Assembly: GCA_021769555.1 (NCBI GenBank)
Contig: JAETSR010000002.1
Span: 186,001 to 250,000, forward strand
Reading direction: 5' to 3'
DNA from: Clostridiaceae bacterium
GTDB taxonomy: Bacteria > Bacillota > Clostridia > Oscillospirales > Acutalibacteraceae
Length of the DNA stretch: 64,000 nt
A program made the position numbers and the translations under genes. Below the pieces are notes generated by a model. The model had not been told where the DNA came from and did no database searches. It saw only the letters and a list, made by a program, of their open reading frames with translations. Positions within the stretch are counted from its first letter, which is position 1, and each line of letters opens with the position of its first letter. Shown here one piece after another: positions 7,714-15,037 of the stretch.

Positions 7714-9090
7714 ATGAGCGAGAACGCACAGCCGCAGAACAGGATGGGCACGGCCAAAATGCTGCCCCTGATATTCTCCATGGCCCTGCCCGCCATGTTC
7801 TCAATGATGGTACAGGCCCTATACAATATCGTGGACACCTACTTCGTCTCCCAGGTGAGCGAGAAGGCCATGTCGGCGGTGTCCCTGGCCTTCCCCATAC
7901 AGAATTTGCAGATAGCCTTCGCCGTGGGCACCGCCGTGGGCGTGACCTCCCTTATCTCAAGGCGGCTTGGTGAGGGGAGGAAGGCCGAGGCCGAGGCCGC
8001 CGCCTCCCACGGCATAGTGCTGGGGCTCTGCACCGCGGCGGTATTCGCGGTGTACGGAGGTTTTTTCACCACGCTGTTTTTTAAGATGTTCGAGTCCGAC
8101 CCGGAGATAATTTTGATGGGCGACCAGTATATATCCGTCTGCTGTATCTTCTCCTTCGGCAGCTTCGTGGTGGTTATGCTTGAGAAGATACTCCAGGCCA
8201 CCGGGAACATGTTCTGGCCCATGATATTCCAGCTGGTTGGGGCGCTCATAAATATAGCCCTGGACCCGGTGTTCATCTTCGGCTATTTCGGGCTCCCGGC
8301 AATGGGGGTCACCGGCGCCGCCATTGCCACTGTGGGCGGGCAGATAATCTCCATGATATTCGCCGCTATTGTCTTTGCCGTGCGGCCCCACGCCATCTCC
8401 ATAAGCTTCAAGGGCTTTCGGCCCCGCTTTGACACCATCAAAAACATCTACGCCGTGGGGCTCCCGGCAATCGTCATGCAGGCCATCGGCACGGTGATGA
8501 ACATGGCCATGAACGGCATACTCTCCGGCTTCTCCACGGCGGCCTATACGGTGTTCGGGCTTTACTTTAAGTTACAGTCCTTTGTGTTCATGCCGGTCTT
8601 CGGCCTGACCCAGGGGCTTCTGCCCATCATGGGCTTCAACTACGGGGCGAAAAACAAAAAGCGCCTGATGAGCGCCCTCAAGGAGGGGTGCCTCATAGCG
8701 CTGGTTATAATGCTCGCGGGAATGCTTACATTCCTCCTTTTGCCGGACAAGCTCCTGGGCATATTCAACGCCTCCGAGGACCTGCTCCAAATCGGCGTAC
8801 CCGCCCTTCGCACCATCTGCACCTGCTTTATCTTCGCGGCCCTGGGCATAGTCTCCTCCACCCTCTTCCAGGCCGTGGGCCGGGGCACCTACAGCCTCGT
8901 GGTCTCCCTCATGCGCCAGCTTGTGGTGCTGGTCCCTGCCGCCTGGCTTTTAGCCCGCTTCACAGGCGCTGTCAACGCCGTCTGGTGGGCCTTCCCCGTC
9001 GCCGAGACCTTCTCGCTGCTGGTGAGCGTGTTCTTCTTTGCGCGGCTTTACGGGCGGGAGATAAAGGGGCTTGACAGGAAGGGCTCGTGA
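7714..9090 (+). CDS. MATE-family efflux transporter
   Basis: This 458-residue, very hydrophobic protein has about twelve predicted transmembrane segments in two halves, and starts with the MATE-type sequence LPLIFSMALPAMFSMMVQALYNIVDTYFV. The family exports cationic drugs or metabolites in exchange for Na+ or H+. The ribosome binding site AAGGAGTGG precedes the ATG at 7714. The gene's last codons contain the -35 box of a rightward promoter (9071-9076) that serves the downstream antisense RNA candidate rather than this gene. Confidence 0.92.
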   Translation: MSENAQPQNRMGTAKMLPLIFSMALPAMFSMMVQALYNIVDTYFVSQVSEKAMSAVSLAFPIQNLQIAFAVGTAVGVTSLISRRLGEGRKAEAEAAASHGIVLGLCTAAVFAVYGGFFTTLFFKMFESDPEIILMGDQYISVCCIFSFGSFVVVMLEKILQATGNMFWPMIFQLVGALINIALDPVFIFGYFGLPAMGVTGAAIATVGGQIISMIFAAIVFAVRPHAISISFKGFRPRFDTIKNIYAVGLPAIVMQAIGTVMNMAMNGILSGFSTAAYTVFGLYFKLQSFVFMPVFGLTQGLLPIMGFNYGAKNKKRLMSALKEGCLIALVIMLAGMLTFLLLPDKLLGIFNASEDLLQIGVPALRTICTCFIFAALGIVSSTLFQAVGRGTYSLVVSLMRQLVVLVPAAWLLARFTGAVNAVWWAFPVAETFSLLVSVFFFARLYGREIKGLDRKGS

Positions 9091-9099
9091 TGGTATAAT
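9071..9099 (+). promoter_or_regulatory. consensus sigma-A promoter of the antisense RNA candidate
   Basis: TTGACA at 9071-9076 and TATAAT at 9094-9099 are separated by exactly 17 bases, a perfect match to the consensus. The -35 box lies inside the 3' end of the MATE gene. Transcription would start near 9106 and read rightward against the small ORF at 9172-9279. Confidence 0.85.
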
Positions 9100-9105
9100 T
9101 TAAGT

Positions 9106-9202
9106 ATAAAAAGGGCGCTGTCCAGTAGCGGTCAGCCCGGTTGATGAACAATTTTAAGTACTACAAAACCGTCACTTTGCCGAGTGGCGGTTTTGCTTCT
9201 TT
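9106..9202 (+). ncRNA. candidate antisense antitoxin RNA
   Basis: About 90-97 bases between the perfect promoter at 9071-9099 and an intrinsic terminator. The terminator is an 11-pair stem AAAACCGTCAC/GTGGCGGTTTT (9165-9194) followed by GCTTCTTT. The RNA would be complementary to the 3' untranslated part and the last ten codons of the minus-strand 35-residue ORF, which is how antitoxin RNAs of convergent type I systems (bsrG/SR4, txpA/ratA) overlap their targets. The ends are inferred; the T-tract is imperfect, so some read-through across the whole element is possible. Confidence 0.55.
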
Positions 9203-9279
9203 ACCTGCTTCGCCTTGGGGAGCGATAACTTTATTGAAACAGTTATCCCAAAGACATGAAACGTAATGGTAATTGGCAT
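9172..9279 (-). CDS. small hydrophobic-basic peptide, candidate type I toxin
   Basis: A 35-residue ORF starting MPITITFHVFGITVSIKLSL and ending in a basic tail (PKAKQVKKQNRHSAK). The ribosome binding site GGGAGGTGAGTGCT before ATG is one of the strongest in the window, which argues for real translation. The first 20 residues alternate hydrophobic and polar side chains; the last 15 carry about eight positive charges. It is embedded between convergent consensus promoters, with an antisense RNA candidate over its 3' end. Size, charge pattern and context fit small membrane-active type I toxins, but I do not recognise a named family, so the function is inference. Confidence 0.6.
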   Translation of the reverse strand: MPITITFHVFGITVSIKLSLPKAKQVKKQNRHSAK

Positions 9280-9409
9280 AGCACTCACCTCCCTTCGCGC
9301 ATAAGTGGGAAAGTGAAACACCCCCTTTCGAGGATGGGCTGACCGCCGCCGTTATTCTGGACAACGCCCCCGCCCTTGCGGGCTGGCCCTAAAGAGCCGG
9401 GCTGCCTCT

Positions 9410-9438
9410 ATTATACCCTAAATGTCGAAAGCTGTCAA
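9410..9438 (-). promoter_or_regulatory. consensus sigma-A promoter of the small ORF
   Basis: Read on the minus strand, TTGACA (9438-9433) and TATAAT (9415-9410) are separated by exactly 17 bases, a perfect consensus promoter. Transcription would begin near 9403 and run leftward through the 35-residue ORF. It lies back to back with the prfB promoter only about a dozen bases away. Confidence 0.85.
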
Positions 9439-9450
9439 CCAATTTCCCTG

Positions 9451-9479
9451 TTTACATTCCCCAGCTTTTTTGCTATAAT
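9451..9479 (+). promoter_or_regulatory. sigma-A promoter of prfB
   Basis: TTTACA at 9451-9456 and TATAAT at 9474-9479 with a 17-base spacer, about 52 bases upstream of the prfB start. The position fits a short leader ending in the ribosome binding site AAAGGAGAT. Confidence 0.8.
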
Positions 9480-9531
9480 AAAGCTGTATACACTAAAACA
9501 ACTTCCTTATTTTGGAAAGGAGATAACGGAT

Positions 9532-10659
9532 ATGCTGCAATTTGAAGAGCTCTCGAGGCTTCTTTCGGCCCAGCGGGAGGCCCTCAGGTCTTTGGGGGAG
9601 TCCCTTGGGCTTGAGAGGCTTCGGGAGGAGGTTGAAATGCTCGAGCTCAAGTCCGCGGAGCCGGGGTTCTGGGACGATATGCAGAACGCACAGAAGGTGA
9701 CCCAGCGCATGGCGGCCCTCAAGGCGAAGGACGAGAGCTATCAGAAGCTCTGCGCCCGGTGCGACGACGCGGCGGCGCTTATAGAGCTGGGGGACGAGGC
9801 CGAGGACCTGAGCCTTGTCGGGGAGATACAGGGGGAGATAGACTCCGTGGCGGGGGAGATAGCCGACATGAAGCTCTCCACCCTCATGACCGGGGAGTAC
9901 GACGGCCATAACGCCATCCTCACCTTCCACGCGGGCTCCGGGGGCACGGAGGCCCAGGACTGGGCGGAAATGCTCTTTCGCATGTACGGCCGCTGGGCCG
10001 AGAGAAGGGGCTTTAAGGTGACGACCCTTGACTATCTGGACGGGGACGAGGCGGGGCTCAAGTCCGCTTCCATTCTGGTGGAGGGGGAGAACGCCTACGG
10101 CTACCTTAAATCCGAGGCGGGGGTGCACCGGCTTGTGCGGGTGTCCCCCTTCGACGCGGCTGGGCGGCGGCACACCTCCTTCTCATCGTTGGAAGTAATG
10201 CCCGAGATAGAGGAGGACAACTCCGTTGAGATAAACCCCGACGACATCAAGATGGAGGTCTATAGGGCCTCAGGCGCGGGTGGCCAGAAGGTCAACAAGA
10301 CATCCTCTGCCGTGCGGCTCATACACATCCCCACGGGCATAGTCGTCTCCTGCCAGGTGGAGCGCAGCCAGTATCAGAACCGTGATGTTGCAATGAAAAT
10401 GCTCATTTCAAAGCTCGTGGAGATAAAGGAGCGGGAGAACCTTGAGAAGATTTCGGACATCAAGGGGGAGCAGAAGGAGATAACCTGGGGCAGCCAGATA
10501 CGCTCCTATGTGTTCATGCCCTACACCATGGTGAAGGACCACCGCACAGGCTTTGAGACCGGCAACGTGAACGGCGTTATGGACGGCGATTTGGACGGCT
10601 TTATCAACGCCTACCTCACCGCCAAGAGCCAGGGGACCCTGGGGGAGGATATAGAGTGA
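9532..10659 (+). CDS. prfB: peptide chain release factor 2
   Basis: A 375-residue class I release factor. The SPF anticodon-like motif (VRVSPFDAAGRR) identifies RF2, which reads UGA and UAA, and GAGGQKVNKTSS contains the GGQ peptidyl-transfer motif. The ATG at 9532 follows AAAGGAGATAACGGAT; the frame extends upstream without a good start. Most bacteria make RF2 through a +1 frameshift at CTT TGA C in codons 25-26. Here codons 25-26 (9604-9609) read CTT GGG and the protein is encoded in one frame, so that autoregulation is absent. The stop overlaps the next gene. Confidence 0.96.
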   Translation: MLQFEELSRLLSAQREALRSLGESLGLERLREEVEMLELKSAEPGFWDDMQNAQKVTQRMAALKAKDESYQKLCARCDDAAALIELGDEAEDLSLVGEIQGEIDSVAGEIADMKLSTLMTGEYDGHNAILTFHAGSGGTEAQDWAEMLFRMYGRWAERRGFKVTTLDYLDGDEAGLKSASILVEGENAYGYLKSEAGVHRLVRVSPFDAAGRRHTSFSSLEVMPEIEEDNSVEINPDDIKMEVYRASGAGGQKVNKTSSAVRLIHIPTGIVVSCQVERSQYQNRDVAMKMLISKLVEIKERENLEKISDIKGEQKEITWGSQIRSYVFMPYTMVKDHRTGFETGNVNGVMDGDLDGFINAYLTAKSQGTLGEDIE

Positions 10660-11165
10660 ACTTTGAGATAGTGCCGGCTGAGAGGCACGAAAAGGAGATA
10701 CTCCGGAATTTAATGGAGAAGTACGACTATGAGTTCTCCCAGTACACCCTTGAGGACGTGAACCCCCTGGGGCTCTACGGCTACGACTGGCTGGACGGCT
10801 ACTGGACCGAGAAGGGCCGCTGGGCCTTCTTCCTCAAGGCGGACGGCAAGCTGGCGGGCTTCGCCATGGTGAACGACTACCCGGAGGCGGGGAAGACCGA
10901 CTACTGTATGTCTGAGTTTTTTGTGATGTACAAGTACCGGCGCTGCGGCCTGGGCTCATTCGCCGCAAGGGCGCTGTTCGACAGGTTCAGGGGCTCCTGG
11001 CAGCTCAAGCGCCACCCGAAGAACCTGCCCTCCGTGGGGTTCTGGGACAGGGTTGTGGGCTCGTACACCAAGGGTGCGTACCGGGTGGAGAGCATGGGCG
11101 GGGATATTGCCTATCCGGACGGCACTCCTGCCGATGTGTTTTTCTTTGATACGGCCTCCCTTTAA
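10656..11165 (+). CDS. GNAT-family acetyltransferase
   Basis: A 169-residue protein starting at a GTG that overlaps the prfB stop (GTGA). The N-terminal half has the EYDYEFSQYTLEDVNPLGLYGYDWLDGYW type sequence seen in a group of GNAT proteins, and the acetyl-CoA-binding turn is in FFVMYKYRRCGLGSFAARALF. The target is unknown. Translational coupling to prfB suggests only that they share a transcript. The gap of 216 bases after it contains the leader of the next gene. Confidence 0.8.
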   Translation: MNFEIVPAERHEKEILRNLMEKYDYEFSQYTLEDVNPLGLYGYDWLDGYWTEKGRWAFFLKADGKLAGFAMVNDYPEAGKTDYCMSEFFVMYKYRRCGLGSFAARALFDRFRGSWQLKRHPKNLPSVGFWDRVVGSYTKGAYRVESMGGDIAYPDGTPADVFFFDTASL

Positions 11166-11283
11166 GGGGGGCTTTATTTGTAAACTTTCTTACATTCCCT
11201 TCCATTTTGGGAAACTTTGTGATAGAATGGTATTCGGGTCAAAATACTATATAAAAATCATTGGCCCGCAAATCTATTTGCCG

Positions 11284-11362
11284 CTTAACGCATTACTGTT
11301 AAGCCCCAACTTCGGCGGTGAGCCGAACGTTGAAGATCGCTGAATCATGGGCGGCTCCCATG
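11284..11362 (+). promoter_or_regulatory. structured 5' leader with three hairpins before the EctB-like gene
   Basis: Three consecutive stems lie in the leader: CTTAAC/GTTAAG (11284-11303), CAACTTCGGC/GCCGAACGTTG with one bulge (11307-11332) and CATGGG/CCCATG (11346-11362), the last ending just upstream of the ribosome binding site AAAGGATGG. A possible promoter is TTCCAT, 17 bases, TAGAAT upstream (about 11199-11227). Tightly packed stems ending at the start site suggest a cis-regulatory RNA. I could not match it to a known riboswitch class or to a T-box. Confidence 0.5.
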
Positions 11363-11381
11363 GTAGAAAGGATGGTAAAAC

Positions 11382-12656
11382 ATGAGTAAGAACACGAACG
11401 TATTTGAGAGCTACGAGTCCGAGGTGCGGTCCTACTGCCGGAACTTCCCCGCGGTGTTCACCAAAGCCCGGGGCCCCTTCCTCTATGATGAGGATGGCCG
11501 GGAGTACATCGACTTCTTCTGCGGCGCGGGGGCCCTGAACTACGGCCATAACCCGGAGCTTATCAGGGATAGGCTCATTGAGTACCTGCGGGAGGACGGG
11601 GTCATGCACGCCCTGGACATGTACACCCGCCCCAAGCGGGAGTTTATTGAGTTCTATGAGGAAAAGGTATTGAAGCCCCGGGGACTAAACTATAAAATAC
11701 AGTTCCCCGGGCCCACGGGCACCAACGCCGTGGAGGCGGCGCTAAAGCTCGCCCGGAAGGTGAAGGGGCGCACGGGAGTCTTCGCGCTCATGGGGGCGTT
11801 CCACGGCATGACCCTTGGGAGCATCGCCCTCACCACCGACGCCGCGAGCCGGGCGGGGGCCGGGGTGCCTCTTGAGCACGTGACCCATGTGCCCGCGCCC
11901 TATATGTTCCCGGAGCTGGACACCTTAAAATATATCGAAACTTTACTCACCGACGACCACTCCGGCGTGGAGAAGCCCGCCGCTTTCATACTTGAGACCA
12001 CCCAGGCCGACGGCGGCATATACCCCATGCCCGCGGAGTGGCTGAGGGGACTTCGGGAGCTCTGCACCAAGCACGACATCCTGCTGATTGTGGACGACGT
12101 GCAGGTGGGCTGTGCACGCACAGGCTGGTTCTTCTCCTTCGAGCGTGCGGGGATTGTGCCGGATATCGTCACCCAGAGTAAGTCCATCGGCGGGTACGGT
12201 ATGCCCTTCGCCCTGGTGCTCATAAAGCCCGAGCTGGACGTATGGGAGCCCGGGGAGCATAACGGCACCTTCAGGGGCTATCAGCTCTCCATGGTTGCGG
12301 CGAAGGCCGGGCTTGAGATAATGCTCTCTGAGAAGGTTGAGAAGAAGGTACAGGGGGAGGCCCATATATTTGAAGAGTATATGGAAAAGATTGAGGCCCT
12401 GGCCCCCGGGAAGATAAGCACGAGGGGCGTGGGGTACGTCTGGGGCGTGGATTTGTCCGGGTGCGACGGGGATAATGCCCCGGGCACTGTGAGCAAGCGG
12501 GCCCTGGATATTGCCTTTAAGAACGGCCTGATTGTGGAGCGGGTGGGCCGGGGGAACTCGGTTATTAAGGTAATGCCCGAGCTGCTTATAGACGAGAGTA
12601 CCCTTCGCAGGGGGCTGGATATACTGACGGATGCTGTTAAAGAGGCTGTTTCATGA
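11382..12656 (+). CDS. ectB: class III aminotransferase, diaminobutyrate-2-oxoglutarate transaminase (EctB-like)
   Basis: A 424-residue PLP enzyme close to EctB along its length: FESYESEVRSYCRNFP at the N-terminus, GPTGTNAVEAALKLARKV, GAFHGMTLG, IVDDVQVGCARTGWFF, and the PLP lysine in QSKSIGGYGMP (near residue 269). EctB makes L-2,4-diaminobutyrate from aspartate semialdehyde and glutamate. ectA and ectC do not follow, so ectoine is not the product here; diaminobutyrate could serve another route. The gene overlaps the PBP gene by four bases and has a structured leader. The function at enzyme level is likely, the pathway unknown. Confidence 0.85.
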   Translation: MSKNTNVFESYESEVRSYCRNFPAVFTKARGPFLYDEDGREYIDFFCGAGALNYGHNPELIRDRLIEYLREDGVMHALDMYTRPKREFIEFYEEKVLKPRGLNYKIQFPGPTGTNAVEAALKLARKVKGRTGVFALMGAFHGMTLGSIALTTDAASRAGAGVPLEHVTHVPAPYMFPELDTLKYIETLLTDDHSGVEKPAAFILETTQADGGIYPMPAEWLRGLRELCTKHDILLIVDDVQVGCARTGWFFSFERAGIVPDIVTQSKSIGGYGMPFALVLIKPELDVWEPGEHNGTFRGYQLSMVAAKAGLEIMLSEKVEKKVQGEAHIFEEYMEKIEALAPGKISTRGVGYVWGVDLSGCDGDNAPGTVSKRALDIAFKNGLIVERVGRGNSVIKVMPELLIDESTLRRGLDILTDAVKEAVS

Positions 12657-13993
12657 AAACTGTAGGCCTTCGCTCCATAGTGCTGTATATACTGCTCTTC
12701 GCCTTTCTGGGGGGCATGGGCTGGTTTTTGGCAAACCTGTTTATAAACGGCAGCCGCTGGGCCATGCAGCCCTATAACGGCCATATACACATCGACGGCT
12801 CCATGGGCGAGGTACAGGACCGGGACGGCAATATCTTAGCCTATACCGAGGACGGCAGCCGGGCATACAGCGAAAGCGAGGCCACCCGCCGGGCGCTCCT
12901 GCACACCGTCGGGGACACCGAGGGGTTTATAAGCACCAGCGTCCAGTACACCTTCAGGGACGAGCTCACCGGGTATAACCCAGTCTTCGGCCTGAACAGG
13001 ACCGTCTTCTCCGGCAGCACCGTGAAGCTCACCATAGACTCCGCCGCCTGCACCGCGGCCTATAACGCCATGGAGGGCCATAACGGCGGGGCCATATTCT
13101 ATAACTATAAAAACGGAAATATCCTGTGCAAGGTCAGCGCCCCGGGCTATGACCCCATAAGCGTGCCCGAGGACATAGACAGCAACCCCGACTATAACGG
13201 GGCGTACCTGGACAACACCCTCTCCGGGGCCTTTACCCCGGGGAGCACCTTCAAGCTTGTGACCAGCTTTGCCGCCATGGAGAAATGGCCGGACACCTGG
13301 ACCGGGCTCACCTACAGCTGCCAGGAAAGCGAGGATATAGGCGGCAGCGACGTCACCTGCCTTGGGTACCACGGGGAGCAGGACATGCAGACGGCCCTTG
13401 GGAACTCCTGCAACCTGTACTTCGCGAAGCTGGCAAACGACATCGGCGCGGCTGATTTGCAGAAGGCCGCCGAGAAGCTGGGCTTTAATAAGTCCCTGGA
13501 TTTTTCCTCCATCGAGATAGCCCCGAGCGAGTGTAAGCTCGAAGGGGCCAACGCGAATGAGCTCGGCTGGGCGGGGGTTGGGCAGTACACGGTGCTTGTG
13601 AACCCCTACCATATGATGACGGTGATGGGGGCCATAGCAAACGGCGGCGCCTATGTGGAGCCCCGGCTCACTGAGGACAGCGGCCTTTTCGGGAGCTCCG
13701 GGGGTTCCCGTGCCCTTATGTCCGGGGTCCAGGCCAATAACCTGAAAGCCATGATGAGGGGCACCGTCTCCGGGTACTACGGGGACTGGCTCTTCCCCGA
13801 GGGCATGAACGTCTGCGCCAAAACCGGCACCGGCGAGGTCGGGGAGACCCGGGAGCCCAACTGCTGGATGGCCGGCTTTTGCGACAGCGACAGCTACCCT
13901 ATCGCCTTCGCCGTGCTGGTGGAGGAGAGCAATAACAGCCTGGGGGCCGCGGGGGCCGTTGTGAACGCGGTGCTCTCCGAGCTTATAAGCTGA
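12653..13993 (+). CDS. penicillin-binding protein, class B-type transpeptidase
   Basis: A 446-residue membrane-anchored transpeptidase. One N-terminal transmembrane helix (residues 7-29) leads to an extracytoplasmic domain. The serine enzyme motifs are FTPGSTFKLV (SxxK, near residue 199), SCN in GNSCNLYFAK (SxN) and CAKTGTGEV (KTG). It is shorter than most class B PBPs because the N-terminal dimerisation region is small, as in PbpA/SpoVD-like short forms. It crosslinks peptidoglycan peptides. The start overlaps the stop of the EctB-like gene, and a GC hairpin follows the stop. Confidence 0.9.
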   Translation: MKTVGLRSIVLYILLFAFLGGMGWFLANLFINGSRWAMQPYNGHIHIDGSMGEVQDRDGNILAYTEDGSRAYSESEATRRALLHTVGDTEGFISTSVQYTFRDELTGYNPVFGLNRTVFSGSTVKLTIDSAACTAAYNAMEGHNGGAIFYNYKNGNILCKVSAPGYDPISVPEDIDSNPDYNGAYLDNTLSGAFTPGSTFKLVTSFAAMEKWPDTWTGLTYSCQESEDIGGSDVTCLGYHGEQDMQTALGNSCNLYFAKLANDIGAADLQKAAEKLGFNKSLDFSSIEIAPSECKLEGANANELGWAGVGQYTVLVNPYHMMTVMGAIANGGAYVEPRLTEDSGLFGSSGGSRALMSGVQANNLKAMMRGTVSGYYGDWLFPEGMNVCAKTGTGEVGETREPNCWMAGFCDSDSYPIAFAVLVEESNNSLGAAGAVVNAVLSELIS

Positions 13994-13999
13994 TACCCT

Positions 14000-14026
14000 G
14001 AGCGGGGAGGATATGTCTCCCCGCTC
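14000..14026 (+). terminator. probable transcription terminator after the PBP gene
   Basis: GAGCGGGGAG and CTCCCCGCTC pair as a 10-base stem with a seven-base loop; the following TATAAATATTTATT is T-rich but not a clean run, so termination strength is uncertain. Confidence 0.6.
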
Positions 14027-14065
14027 TATAAATATTTATTATAACTATAATATGGAGGCGTTTGG

Positions 14066-15037
14066 ATGAAGATAGAAAAGCTTGCCCCGGCCTTTAAGGA
14101 TTACCTCTGGGGAGGCACGAAGCTCCGGGACGTGTACAATAAGCCCTGCGGCTATGAGAAGGTGGCCGAGAGCTGGGAGCTCTCCACCCATCCCGCGGGG
14201 GAGAGCCGTATCTCCGGCGGGGAGTTTGACGGCATGACCCTTTCGGAATACTTTAAGGCCCGTCCCGAGGCCCTGGGGGAGCATGTGAAAAAATTTGAGA
14301 GCTTCCCTGTGCTCATCAAGCTCATAGACGCGAAGGAGCCCCTGTCCATACAGGTGCACCCCAGCGACGAGTACGCCCTGGAGGTGGAGCATGAGTACGG
14401 CAAGACCGAAATGTGGTACATCGTGGACTGCGACCCGGGGGCCTCCCTGTACTTCGGGGTGAACCGTGACGTTACGCCTGAGGAGTTCAGAAAGCGCATT
14501 GAAAATAACACCGTTGAGGAGGTCTTGAACCGGGTGGAGGTGCACCCCGGGGATGTGTTCTTTATAGAGGCGGGCACCCTCCACGCCATCGGCGGGGGGA
14601 TACTTATCTGCGAGATACAGCAGAACTCCAACTGCACCTACAGAGTTTACGACTACGGCAGGCTCGGGGCCGACGGAAAGCCCCGGGAGCTGCATATAGA
14701 GAAGGCCTTAAAGGTGAGTAAGCTCACCCCCGGCGGGAGCGGGGGGGCGGTCCCCCAGGCGCAGAGTATCAGCGGGGGGAGCATGGCGAGGCTTGCCGGG
14801 TGTAAGTATTTCACAGCGGACCGCTTTAATGTTGACAGCGAAGTGAGCGTTTTCATCGGCGGGGGCTCCTTTTTGTCCCTCACGGCCGTGGAGGGCAGCG
14901 GGCAGGTTACCGGCGCTGAGAACGCCGTGGACTTTGCCCCCGGGGACACCTTATTCATCCCGGCGGGCTCCGGGGCCGTCACTGTTAAGGGGAAATCCAC
15001 AATTATAGCCGTTGGCGTGGGGGGAAGTGAAGCATGA
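14066..15037 (+). CDS. manA: mannose-6-phosphate isomerase, class I type
   Basis: A 323-residue zinc enzyme converting mannose 6-phosphate and fructose 6-phosphate. The metal ligands are visible in LSIQVHPSDEYA (Gln and His), GKTEMWYIV (Glu) and EAGTLHAIGGG (His); the C-terminal cupin-like domain ends in FAPGDTLFIPAGSG. The length fits the short Firmicute form. TGGAGG precedes the ATG. Its stop overlaps the start of the sugar kinase (ATGA), and the two begin a four-gene run with cytidine deaminase and pyrimidine phosphorylase. Confidence 0.93.
   Translation: MKIEKLAPAFKDYLWGGTKLRDVYNKPCGYEKVAESWELSTHPAGESRISGGEFDGMTLSEYFKARPEALGEHVKKFESFPVLIKLIDAKEPLSIQVHPSDEYALEVEHEYGKTEMWYIVDCDPGASLYFGVNRDVTPEEFRKRIENNTVEEVLNRVEVHPGDVFFIEAGTLHAIGGGILICEIQQNSNCTYRVYDYGRLGADGKPRELHIEKALKVSKLTPGGSGGAVPQAQSISGGSMARLAGCKYFTADRFNVDSEVSVFIGGGSFLSLTAVEGSGQVTGAENAVDFAPGDTLFIPAGSGAVTVKGKSTIIAVGVGGSEA

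Larger units (their letters stand above)
9106..9403 (-). other. predicted toxin-type mRNA with paired 5' and 3' ends
   Basis: The minus-strand transcript would start near 9403 and end at the U-run encoded by 9108-9112. Its 5' arm (9336-9369) and 3' arm (9113-9138) are complementary: GGGCG-TGTCCAG and GGTCAGCCC blocks match on both sides of a small internal bulge. The closing stem followed by five U residues acts as terminator and joins the ends. A local hairpin (9286-9315) pairs CACTTTCCC with the Shine-Dalgarno GGGAGGTG. End-to-end pairing plus a hidden ribosome binding site is the hallmark of type I toxin mRNAs. The boundaries are inferred. Confidence 0.55.

Noticed and set aside
9161..9364. 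A 67-codon minus-strand frame over the TA-like element
   Set aside because: It is in a different frame from the 35-residue ORF, lacks a ribosome binding site, and covers the structured arm.
9106..9403. 6S RNA, SRP RNA or tmRNA for the structured element
   Set aside because: The long closing stem recalls 6S RNA, but no open central bubble is evident, the GGAAGCAGC-type SRP motif is missing, and no tmRNA-like tRNA arms are seen. The strong ORF and antisense promoter fit a toxin locus better.
11284..11362. T-box or c-di-AMP riboswitch in the EctB-like leader
   Set aside because: The T-box sequence AGGGTGGNACCGCG and the conserved ydaO-type core are absent.
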